This document shows, piece by piece, positions 39,298 through 52,200 of a DNA stretch of 64,000 bases. Source of the stretch: Glandiceps talaboti (lineage: Eukaryota > Hemichordata > Enteropneusta > Spengelidae); NCBI RefSeq assembly GCF_964340395.1, contig NC_135549.1, forward strand, positions 24,058,342 to 24,122,341. The letters run 5' to 3'. The position numbers and the translations under genes were made by a program. The notes below the pieces were generated by a model. That model searched no databases, was not told the origin of the DNA, and saw nothing but the letters and a program-made list of their open reading frames with translations. The first letter of the stretch is position 1. Each line of letters starts with the position of its first letter.

Positions 39298-40029
39298 ATT
39301 ACTAAATAAATACCGGTAAATATGACATTTTTGTGTATTTGTCAGAAATACAAACATATCAATTTTTTAAAAGTAGGCAGAATGAAGTCACATCTCATCT
39401 GCATGGACTTGAAATTACTATGAGAGAACCTTGTGATGCACAAGTGCCAGTGTGGCATACTTAGGGGTGGGGGGGGGGGGGGGGGTTATTTGCACGAGTA
39501 CTTGTAAATTTCTTTGCAGCAGTGCTTTCCCAAGCATATAGAGTGAAAGTGCAACAGAAAACACTGCAAGCACGAGTGCAAATACTCCTGAGTACCCACA
39601 CACTTGTACTTACACAGCATGGGGTTTTGTTATTATTACATATGTTTATCTGAAACAACAAATTTCCATAAAAATGAAACTATCCAATCACATGCTTTTG
39701 TTTTGTATGAACAACCGTGACCTCACTTGCATGCAGGTATGCAATAATGTCTTTTGTATTGCACTGCTGTGCAAATACCACTAGTATGCATGTGCTAGTA
39801 ATCTCGGGTACATATGTAATAATACTTGGTATGAATTAGAAATATGAGATTATTTCAACACAATCTTCCAGAAATATGACTTAAGGTCAAGTATATTATA
39901 AATACAACTTAGATAGGAAAACATGAAATTCCTAGCAGCATTTAATCCACTGGACTAGTGTTTATGGGTTTCAACACACACACACACACACACACACAGT
40001 TGACAGTTTGCAAAGTTGATTAAATTAAT
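39298..40029. other. Convergent intergenic spacer
   Basis: Between the FAM185A and TSR1 3' ends. It holds a poly-G run (39467-39485) and a (CA)n run (39974-39998). I see no gene. Confidence 0.5.
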
Positions 40030-40035
40030 TTTATT
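40030..40035 (-). promoter_or_regulatory. Candidate polyadenylation signal of TSR1
   Basis: AATAAA on the minus strand, about 230 bp after the TAG stop of TSR1. Confidence 0.4.
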
Positions 40036-40262
40036 ATTCTCTCAGTTCTGATGTTACAACTGACATGTTGGTTCTATTACATGTACTGCTCTTTCACACT
40101 TAAGTCATGATCTCTTATCAAATTCTGTCTAGTTCTTGCATCTTGTTGTTCCATTTGTTAAACCACTACTAAAAGCACAGTAATTTACAGCTTGGTTTAA
40201 AAATCCTCTTAAAGTTGGTGGTGTAAATTATATCCAGTGAGGCAGAATTTCATGACTAAATT

Positions 40263-43200
40263 CTACTCCATTTCTGCATCACTGTCTTCATCATCATCAT
40301 CATTCTCTTCTGAAGGTAGTTGTAAATTAATATCAGCTGACATATAAAAATCATACGTCCATTTTGGAAAGACTCTCTTGTACAGGTTCATGAGAACTGT
40401 GTCTTGTGATTTCAACTGGCCATCAAATACACACTTCATGTGTCCATGTGTACCTGCAAATACAAAAGTTTTAATGTATTAAACACCAGAGGTGATACAT
40501 GGGGGGTTGAGGTTGTTACGCTCTGGTATAGTCTGTAAGGTACGCCTTGATGGCGCACCCTCACACATCGGCCGACCACACAAGAGGAGGCTGGTGGGGG
40601 TGGAACGTCACGACGTATCTTACAGTCTAGCTCTGGTATGGATAGAAAAAAACCAACACGATCAACATTTTCCCATTTGTGTGGATTTCCTCAAGTGTTT
40701 TCTATTACAAATTCCGTCAATAACTTCTGAGTGATTAGTTCCTCTGTTAGAGCCATAACTGTTCACCTGATCCTGTCAAAAATGATATTTCCAGATCATG
40801 CAATTATAGTAAATATGGACCAATCTTGGATGTGAATGTGCTGTGAAGGTGGTAACCTATATTAGAATATCAAAACCTGATCACAACTATTATGGGAGTT
40901 TTTTTTCAACTTAACTCAATGTGATATTCCATTCTTATGTCACATGATTCCAGTGATAAATCATGTGACCAACTCAACACAAGTGTGGACTAAAGCCTCA
41001 GAATTGCTTTGTATTTTCAACTTGTGTTTAGTGCAGTGTTGTGACTTACCTATAGGTTCCTTTATATGGCCTCTTCTTCCCCACTTGGTATGCAACTCAA
41101 CAGGTTTGAACCACAAGATATCCTCTGAAATTGTACCAAGAGTTATTTCAAACATTTCAAAATAACAAACATGAAACAAAAGACACTAGAATTTGCTAAT
41201 TTGTGTAGATGTAAAGTCATAGGTTGATTATTGGAAAGACAAAAGATATTCATAGTTTGGTCACTAGGGGTGCTATTTAAAAGCAGATTTGAGGCCCAGA
41301 GTATTGTCCAGCATTGATTAACATTGTCACGGGTGCTGAGGGAGTTTAGTGTCAGAAAATGACTGAAAAGAACAAAAAAAATTGAATTTATATGCACATT
41401 GGGTAGTAGGACTCACTTGTTGAAGTGTGGCCCCCAGACAACAGTGCTAGCTGTCATGCAACTATCAAAATATGGCAAACTGAAACACACACAACTGCAC
41501 TCTGTTTATAACATGCAAACACTGCTTTACTGAAGCTGAGGGACATACCTTTTGGCATACCTGATAAAGGGAATGATGGCTGTCTTTACATAATCCATAA
41601 TCAAAATGAGTAAGTTACTACACGTAGGTATTTTACATTTTCGTTTCCAGAACCACAATATGTAAATGAACTGCTATATATTACCTCTATTGAAGAACAT
41701 GTATCGAAGTACTGATTTCTTCTTGTTGATTTTAAATGGATGTCCACTCAGGACAACTCTTTTAGCTACAACTCTGTCGGGGTTTGCACCAAGTAAAGTA
41801 CCCGTTGCAACAAATGTATGTGTTCCTGAAAATCACAAAACAGACATTGTAAAGCTGAGGTATTAATATGTTCTTTAGTTGTGTACAAAATGATCAGGTC
41901 TAGAAACAAATTTTAAACTGGAAAAATAGAATGGAACAAACTGTGGTGAGCTGTGATAGATGCTGGGGTAAGTGGGGAGGTGGAATGGTTAAAGGAACGA
42001 CAAAGCGTATGGTCTCCTGCTATCTATGCTACTTACATGTATAAAGAGGGATGCAAAATCTTTATTAGAATGTTAAATCTTTAGGCCATATGCCACCTAT
42101 GTGAGGTAGTTTGGGAGGGAGAATGATGAATGGAATGGCAAAGTCTATGGTCATCTGCCATCTATGCTGGGTAGGTGGGGAGAGAGAATGATAAACAGAA
42201 CGGTAAATCTGTAGGTCATATGCCACCTATGCAGGGTAGGTGGGGAGGGAGAATGGTCAATGGAATGGCAAAGTCTATGGTCATTTGCCATCCATGCTGG
42301 GTAGGTTGGAGGAAGAATAATTCATGACATGGTGAAGTCTGAGACCACCTGCCATCTATGGTGGGGGAGGTGTAATGATCGATGAAATGGCAAAGTTTGT
42401 GGTCAGTCTACCACCTATGCTAGGTAGCTGGGGGAGGTGGAATAATTGACGAAATGGCAAAGTTTGTGGTCACCTATAATACAGTGGGCAGGGAGATGGC
42501 ATATTGGACAAAAAGGCAAAGTCTGCAATCAACCTACCATCTGGGTTCTCTTTAAATACCAATACTGCAGCTGGTGGGAAGGTGACTGGTGCAAACACAC
42601 TGGCCACTGTAATTGTATCATTGCTTAAATACTTCTCATACTGTCCAAAGTAAAACAAAATTCATAATTCGTTAAAAGAGCTCATCCAAAAGTTAATCTT
42701 TTTTAAAAGTCAGTAATACCTCTTGGCATGATGTTAATAAAATTTATGAAAAGAGAGGAAAAAATCAATAATTTTTAGGCCAAATTCAAATTCACATATT
42801 TTTGGTTCAGTGGTGAAAAGTGTTCTGAATTATGCCTTCTCTCATTTTCTTAGTAGTTGGGATGCTCTTCATAAAATATTATTGACATACATTTAGATTA
42901 AAGTATGTGTGGTAAACCTCATGTATCTCTAAGATCACCTTTCTACCTTCTCTCAATTACCAAGTTCTAAACACACTGATTACTTATGAACACTTGTGTC
43001 ATGTGGCTGTATACATGTGATACGTACAGACGAAACCCAACATATAAGTCCCCTCCAGGTGGTGCCCATTTGGGGCTAATTAACACTAGTATGATGTATG
43101 GTACATGTCACATTATGTACTTCCAGGTAACATTATCTTAATGACCCACCAAACACACATACATGTACATGTACATCATGTACGTGTCTATAGATTATAA

Positions 43201-46200
43201 ATAGATGCATTACATGTACTGTACCTTCTGTTTATCTCCCAGTGTATGCTGGGAAAAGACTGCCCCTGCATAAAATCGTCTGCTGCCAACTTGAAACAAT
43301 AGGGTCTCCTGTCAGAAGAAATTAAATACAAAAATGTCAAATTGTGAATGACACAAAACTAACCAAGATGATCTTTGTCGATATCACATCGTATGCAAAT
43401 TTATAGGTTATCTCAAAATTTCTTGACATAGAAATAGGCTGATCAACTTACATAATCAAACTGTCAGCTTGAATGAGATGTAGCAGTCATGTATTATTTG
43501 TCAATGTTTTTTTTTTCTTTTGGACAAACAATAGTTTGTAACACTAGCTTCATGTCATCCCCTGTGAGATGGTGACAAGGTCCTTTAAGTCACTAGTGAT
43601 GTCATGACATGACCCCCTTGTGTTATTAACATTTTCCTTGACCCCAATGTAAGGAATTGATATAACCCTGTATGCTAGTAAAATTCCTAAATCGATATAC
43701 AAAATAATTAGTGGGAAAGATACATATAGTGCACAATAACTGTTAGGTCAAGTACTTGAAAACATCTAACCTTGGACTTGATTGGTTCCTTACAAGTGTG
43801 ATGTTTCTTGAGAGCAAAGTGAATGACAGACATCTGGAAAGAGGACATAGAAATAAAATAAGTACAAGTCATAGACTGTACTGTATAAATACACTGTTTA
43901 TATTCCACTATCATATACCCATTGCAATTTCAATATAAAGCATGTGCATTGAACCCAGGCAATAATTTCCATATCACACCCCGGCACACTTTGCCCAAAT
44001 ATGGCAAGTGGCGCACTCATCAACATCCATTCACTCAGTGATTTGGCTTTATTAATTTCTTCATTATTTTGACTTTTCAAAAATAAAAATAAAATATTTC
44101 AGAGCCACTTTATGTGATTATGGGATTCAAACGATGTTTCCATGCCACTACACGGTGTATATGATAACACTTTTAAGGCCTGGATATGCCATGGGTTATG
44201 CGGACCTTGTAGTACAGCTTACGGGCCCTCCTGCTGTGCAACCTCGGTTCGCAAAACCCACTGATATCTGGGCCGTGAAGGTTAGTATAGTATAGGAACT
44301 AACTATGTTACTTTTTTTGTAGTAACAAACCCTTAGGTCATGTGAGTATTTTTCAGCTGAATGAAGAAATATATAATGTAATTATAATATAATTATACCT
44401 CCTCCAGCGTAATGTTTGAAAAATTGGGGAAATATAGGATTGATTTGTAACACTTTTAAACTTATTTTGAGCACCGCAGCACCAGCAACGTAGACACAGG
44501 TTGTCATGATATGTAAAACAGTCAGCTAATATAATCCATATTTTCTGTTGAAAGACAATAACCTGGCTTGTGCATGGCCTAATATTTGATATTCATATTT
44601 GATACATAGTTGACTATATTTTACCTTTTGTTCATATGGTAGAAGGCCAAATATTACCAATGGCTTCTTCACATCATAGTTATCTGTTGAGATATGGAAA
44701 ACACAATGACCATAAAATATGTGAATTCTGATCACTACTTCTTTACATTCATTATCTAAGATTGTTTTTACAATGTGATATTGGTTTAATTATAGTCTCA
44801 GGAGGGCGGCTCTCTGAAAATTAGTTCCATATATACTTGCAGTCTACAGTTTTGGATGTACAATGCTTACAGTAGCTTGATCACAAGGTGATTAGAATCC
44901 CATAACAGAAGACTCACAATCACCCACTTGTGTAATCTACCACATTGATAACACCGAGATATTTCCTTGTCAGAAGAGAACATGTTTGCCCGAGAATTTA
45001 TCAAAGAGCACATTATGAATAATTGCAGACCATACAAACTGACATATTCACAAATTGAAATGTAGAAATTCAATATTTTGACGTATAACATTTGGTATTT
45101 CGGTTCTATTTATCACAGGCTATCTTGCAATATTTTCTCCCATTAGGAATATACTAAGTATTATTGCAGTGTATAGACACTAAATCACTAAAAATATGTT
45201 ACCAACAATATCGTGTTCTGTCAATACTCACCCATAAACACTTTGGGCACGTTAGATATATGCAATGTCACATACCACCCAGGCTGAAAGAATAGATGAA
45301 GGAATACTAATTATATATGATTGTTATTAAGATAAAGGACATCAGATCGACTGTAGAGATGTTTAAGTCACAGATAGGGGAGTATATGGGGAACAAACAG
45401 GGTATCGAGGAGGCCATTTACATCAAGAACTGCCCTAACACTGAACAGAGATGAGGGAAGGTATTTTCTCCCTAAGTAAGATCTACAGGAGCATTCTTTG
45501 TGATCATATCACCTTGCGATGTGATCATAAACAGCGCCCTCTATCAGTACAAGACTGACAGTTTGCAGTCAAAAGCTCTCCGCTTATCAAAAAATTTGTG
45601 TGTCTTTGGTTAAGATTTTAATACCTCAATGATACTGTTAGTTTTTACAAAGTGTTTTCCGATCCTGAACACATTTATTACCCCTTGAATGGACCTAATT
45701 TCTTGGTGTTTGATTCCTGACTTACCAAAACTCCATCGTCAACCTCTTCATTTAAAATCCTCTTTTTTGTCCGTGCAAAGTTTTGAAATTGGAAAATCCT
45801 AGAGTAATCAGATGGAAGGTTTTCTTTTGGATCCCATGGTGAGGTCCTAAAGCTTTTAAGTCCTCTGAACCTGTAAAAGTAAATGATTGTTTCAATTTAC
45901 TAAAATGGGATAATTCTCGGTGATCATGTGACCTATCAGGATTACCATAACCAGCAAGACTGACAGTTTGCAGTTAAAAGCTCTCAGCTTATGTTCTGCG
46001 TACTGGTTGAAATTTTAAATTCTCCTGTATTATAATTTATTGTATTGTATTGTATTGTATTGTATTGTATTGTAACAGTAGTGTATTGTAGATTGAATTG
46101 TTTAGCACTGCATTTTAATATATTGAACTGTATTTTACAGTATTACAGTACTGCACCACACTGTATTGTACATTATTGCGTTGTACTTGCACTTTGCTGA

Positions 46201-49200
46201 GTTTTACTGTACTGTGCAGTGTTGTACTGTACTGTGTTGTACTGTACTATAATGTGCTATGTTGTCCTGTGCTGTGTTGTACTATACTGTACTGTACTGT
46301 AATGTACCGTCCTGTGTTGTACTGTACTACATGTATACTGTGCTATATTGTCCTGTGCTGTGTTGTACTATACTATACTGTATTGTACTGTACTGTACTG
46401 TGCTGTGTTGTACTGTACATAATGTTGTGTATTGTACACTATCATATTGCACTCTACAGTATTGTAATTATCATTGTAGTGTATTGCATCTTATATTATA
46501 CTGTTATGCTCTCATGGTGGAAAGGGTGAAATCTGATAAAATATTTATTAACCAATTCAGTGGTTTTGCCAGGGTTTCAGAAAAGAGAATATATCCCACC
46601 ACATACAATACTTACAAGACTGGTATATCTCCATGTAGTTGACCAGGTACTGATCATTTAATTTCTTTTTCATACAGGCAACTGTCCTTTCAAAGCAACT
46701 TTACTCTTGTCATAATCTGTGTAATGTTAGAGTTACTTACTTTTGAAATCTAACTCTTGCTGGTACATCCATTGGTGTATCAACTTCATCTGGAAACATC
46801 ACATTTAATCTCTCAGCTCTGTATTTTTCTAACCTATAATGTTAATTGATATATACATCCATTATAGTTTTTCAAATTAACGGTACTAGCAAACAACCCT
46901 TCTCTATGAAACCTTAAATCTCTCTGGCTTGAGTTCAGCAAAACTGAATTTCTTTAACGCCTTAACACTTTTAACATATACATGTATACATTGCGATTTC
47001 AAAAATTTACAGAGCAAAGAACAATACATTCAAATATCTAAGAATCCATTCTAAAAAATACTCATTCTTAGAATATAATATACAATGTACTTCAGTTTGT
47101 AATTTGATGGTAACCATGCTGCGAGTTTGGCTCAAATCAAATCAGAACAAGCGACTCTGTCGAGAGGATGCACGGTTTATTGAAATAATTACACAAGCCA
47201 GCGAGGGCAGTATCACAGTTTAATGCCTGCACAAGGGTTGGCACTCTTTACCAAAATTTTGATGATACCCTGGCCATTGGTTTGGGCATTTTGAAAAGCA
47301 ACATTTCGGTAAAGAATGCTAGCCTGTGGGCAGGCATTAAATTGTGATAATGCCAGAGCGCATGTGTTATTAATTTTATTACACTATCCACTCATTCGGC
47401 CAATAATTCAATGTCCACTCATCGTTCATCACCATTCAAAAGTTTCCCTTTCATTGGGAATTTCCAAATTGTACTTGCAGATGACCTCTGAATGTGGTCA
47501 TGACATTTTTTGTAGGAGCTCAAGTGACCCTGCACATGCAGCTCATTTGTATAATTATATTATTTGAATTCTGCAAGAAATATGTTTGTGTGTTTCACTG
47601 TAGTCCCCTCGTCATCTCATTCATGCAACACATGTAAACATCATTGTTGTGATGCCCAGAATAGATGCACATTGGTCAAAAAACCACCAGCACAGGCATT
47701 AATTCTGAGTAGTACCGTAGTCTCTGCATGCATGGGCATTACCATCATGCAGGCAATAGTCTATTTAAAGAAGGTCAAGTGATATGATTCTAATCAATGA
47801 CAGCTTGTGTAAGAATGTTGAGGTGTAATATAACAAAATGGTACGAAGCTTGATTCAATCTCGTCTGCTGACATTTTACAAGCACTATTCTCAGTCTTGG
47901 AATGTTGTTGTGATATAAAGTTAAAAGTGTTTCTACTTACATGGTTTTCTCTTCCTCGATATCCATCTGATCATCATACTTGGCATCGTCATCCACCTCA
48001 GTCATTGTCATCTATGTACGACACAAACAAACATTATTATACTATGCATGCGCCAAGTTGAACAAAAAAAAAATATGGATAATATTTAATATACATCTGG
48101 TCGTTCTATGTCACGACAACGCATGTCTATGTCATGACAAAGTGTGTCTACGTCACTCGTTCTGCTGTGTCTGAAATATGAGTCAAAATGCTAAATATTG
48201 CCATTACTTTCCATGATTTTTTTTTACATTACTGGCGATGGTATAATGATAGAATTCCTGATAGTTTCCTTCATTCACTAGCCACTCCTACTGACAAGGC
48301 CCCTTAGGTCACTCATATTTTCCTTGGTTGAAGGTAGAAAAATATTGGGGAATTATATCAAAGACTTCAAAACAAGTCAGTGTACATATATACATGTAAG
48401 TTTACTCTACAAAATTGTGTTTGAGAGTAGGTAACTTACTTAAAATCAAAGCCAACCTCCCCTTCTTCTGGAATTGAAAAGATTTTTAAAGGCAGGATTT
48501 CAATCCCAGCTTCTCAAATTAGTGTTATTTTATTAGTGGAGCCATGAAGATTGGATAAGTTTATTCTTTTGTTCTGGACCAAGTTTTTCTATCGCTCTGT
48601 TAAACAACTGATTTTCACACCTAAAATGTAAACCTTATCCAAACTGGGCCTATAAAGACATTTTGACTCATATTTGTGGTCGAGAAACTATGCATATACA
48701 AATGCAAGTGTAACAAGCTGGGTCTACGTGTATATTTCTTTGCCAATGAGTTCAGAAAAATAAGAACAATTTTTTTTCTCGTGTTTCACAACATAAATCA
48801 AGGGTTTTCTCTTTCCTTTTCTGAGGGAGGAGAGCAAGTAAGATTGATAAAGACACAACTTACAGTGTCTGTTTCAAGGGCATCCTCTTCATCACTATCA
48901 GAGTCATCTTCAGACTCTTCCATTGCAGCAAACTGGTCATCTTCTCCATCATCACTGTCTTCTGAACCCTAACAAAGATCAATCATACCAAGCAAACAAA
49001 AATAATTTACAATATACATTTAACACAACTTTCAAAATTGTAGATAACGTAAAGAAATACACATCAAAAAGCGCAAACTGGATTCAAAACATCTGAGCTA
49101 TTCAACTAATTTCAAATTACAATAGAATATGATATCAAACTATGCTAATCAACAACAGATGTTTGTTTGTGGTAAACAATGATAAACGTGTGGTACAGAA

Positions 49201-52200
49201 GTAGTCACAAATTAACTTACTCATGGATATCTATCACAAGATCATTCTGCTGATCACATTGCTACATACAACTCCAGAACTTTATACGCAATACCCTTTC
49301 CTACAAATAGCACTCTCCATGATAGTGTTCTGCTCAAGTGACATCCTTACTAGATTATACCACTAGAGGGCACTGTAAACATCAAATGTTTATTTATTAT
49401 ACCAAAGATGAACAGAGCTGTATTCAGGCCCAAAAAAATAAGACAACTTACAGACATATCATCAGAGTCAATCTCCTTTTCTTCATCATCAACAATCCAA
49501 GCTGCCTGATATTCTGATGTTCCTTTAGGAACTTTTTTCCTAAACTTCCTTTTTTCTAATACAGTTTTTTGTAGAGCTGTCAAAAATATATGAAAAACAA
49601 GTATTTATTATTTCTTACACTTGTAAATAAATGTGACAAAGTGAACAAGCATGGACGTGTACATTTTGATTTTAGAGGTAAAGAGCAAGCCATCCTGACT
49701 CCTACCTGAGATCGTAAGATCTTTCCCCCATCCCCTCCACCTTCCCCCACCAAAAATATTTAAACTGGGCTGCTGTTAACATCTATTGGCCCATTCAAGC
49801 ACACATGAAAGTTTACTTTATCTGTTTGCAAAACATTGTCAAGAAGTCACAGACAGAGGGAACCTTGTACATTCTAGCACTAGGATGTGGCCACATCCTA
49901 GTGCTAGGAAGAAGAGCACAGCTATGTATCAGCTGTGTGCCTCACAGTCCCGCTACAGGGTATATTTTTCCACAGCCCTGGTACATGGTTGTGAAAAATA
50001 TGCCTGTTGCATGGATGTGGAATACCGCCCCTGTGCACATCCCAGTACCACAGCTGTAAGCTGCATACCTAGCACACAGATGTGCACATACATGTAACAG
50101 CTATGGTGGAATAATACCCCGTAGCAACCCTTTTGTTCATATCTGACTAGCATTGCTCACATAGCTGGTACATGGCTGTGGGAAATACAGCTGTTATGGC
50201 TATGCTAACATAGCTGGTACATGGCTGTGGGAAAAAGCTCTTGTACATGGTTGTAAAAACCTATGCTGCATTGCTATTTTTCACATCCATTGATGTTGGC
50301 ATACCAGTTACACATCTGTCAAATCTAGGTATGTTACACCTTGTGTGTTGGCCAGAGCTGTTACAGGGATATTGTACACATAGCTGGTACAGCCCCCATG
50401 GCTCCACTGAGCTGGTACAGCTATGTGCACAACCCTGTCCTAGGTATGTGAATGTTACAGGGGTGTGCAAGGTTCCCTGTGGATGTTTAGTACTTTTGAT
50501 TTCACTTTATATTTCTCAATTGAGCAACAAGTGAAAAGAAAACTATTTTTTCATACCTTCAGCTTCAGCCAGTTCTTCTTCTGTCGGCCATGTTTGTTCC
50601 CCTTCCATGGGGTCTGGTATGACTTCAGCTTGTAACGATTCTTGTTTGGCTGGATCAGCTCTACAAAGTACCTTGATGTCTTCATCCATAGCACTCATTT
50701 CTGTGTTGTCATCCTGATACAGCAGAAACCAAATCGTAGAGTACAGTAAACATAACAATGCTAGCCCTTAACAACTTAAAGGGGGGCACAAGTTGAGTTT
50801 ATGCGACGTGTATAGGCGTAGTCAGATATAATAAGTGCACAGTGCTACAATCATGGTATTCACTGTAGAAGGTATGGGGTGGGTGGTAACAGAATGAATA
50901 TACAGTTTATTAGAAATAAATTCAATACTTGTTGCAGAGAAAAGTTGATTTTGTATATTTTGTTGATATATTACAATATGTGTTCATGTATATTTCTTAG
51001 TTGTTGACTTGTTGTTGTAAATAATGTAATCAATTTAGCCTTCAAGCCCCTGTGAGTGGACACCATGAAATTTGCCAGACAATCTTTTAAAAGGTATTAT
51101 TGTCTAGGGTTACCAGCCTATGCAATATTCAAATTAAAAGAAAAGTTTTTAAAAACCCAAAACAATAACAAAACATTTAAAATGCAATGGCTGACAAGGA
51201 CCCCTTTCTTACAATGCAAAATAACATCACGAAGTTACTTACAACTTGCATTGTGTTTTCTTTCTTCTGTTTCTTCACTCTTAGGTTCAAAGGGCAAGGG
51301 TCAGGCAAAAGGTCAATTTGTGACATCTGGAATTCACCATAACCTGGGAGATTGACAAGACTGTTCACTGACAGAGGGCGCCCTCGCAGAAAACCAGAAA
51401 CCTTCAATGTGCCTGTAACGGTCTGTACAGAGAGAATGGGTTATATGAATAATTACAAAACACAAGTCATCTTAGGAATGATGGCGACAATACAATGACA
51501 TCATTTTCTCAAAATAGAGCACTTCATTTCAAACATGACATTTGAACTTAGGTAAAAACAAACCACCACAACGTTCTAACATCAAAATATCACAGAATTA
51601 TTTTCAAAATTATTAATGAAAATATGAATTTTTTTTGGGCTGTATACAGCATATATTTATATATAAACTACAAATATAAACAAAACAAATTGACATCAAA
51701 ATAAAATTCAATCTAACAAAACTAACTACATACAACGCAGCTCAACTTACAGATTCGGGGTTGGGGTCAAAGGTCACCTGCCTGGCCATTAAGTGAGCTC
51801 TGTGATTCCTGTATAAGACATCTCTGGGTTTTTGATTGCTAATTTGTCTCAGTACCATAATACCATCTTGGCTGTTGTCAAGAGGTTGAACTTTTTTGTC
51901 TGGAAACCTGAAATTTGAGATGTAATAACCACGAGTCAATATGAATGTAGTTTGGATCACAAACAATGGTAGATCAAGCACCTTAATTGAAGTTGGCACA
52001 GACACTAACTTTCAATTATCATTATAACATGCTAATATACTTGTAAGCAATGGATGGTAATCTAATTACACTCACAGCAGGATGGTATCTCAGTGATAGT
52101 CAGTTTTTCTCAAGTGGTCGCAATGAGGGATTTTATATCTCATTGCAGATCTCGCAAAATATGCAAATATGCCTAGCAACAAATTGTGGTCAAACATGTG

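Noticed and set aside
44220-44270. tRNA gene suggested by GGTTCGCAAAACCC
   Set aside because: No cloverleaf can be formed; the segment is part of a 98-bp hairpin.
47980-48174. 64-codon plus-strand frame with several His/Cys residues
   Set aside because: It lies in a dispersed repeat also present at 55780-55905 and overlaps TSR1 exon 12 in antisense.
48449-48476. A 28-nt candidate microexon of TSR1 between exons 11 and 12
   Set aside because: It has good splice signals but 28 nt would break the frame between exons 11 and 12, which join in frame directly and match the family.
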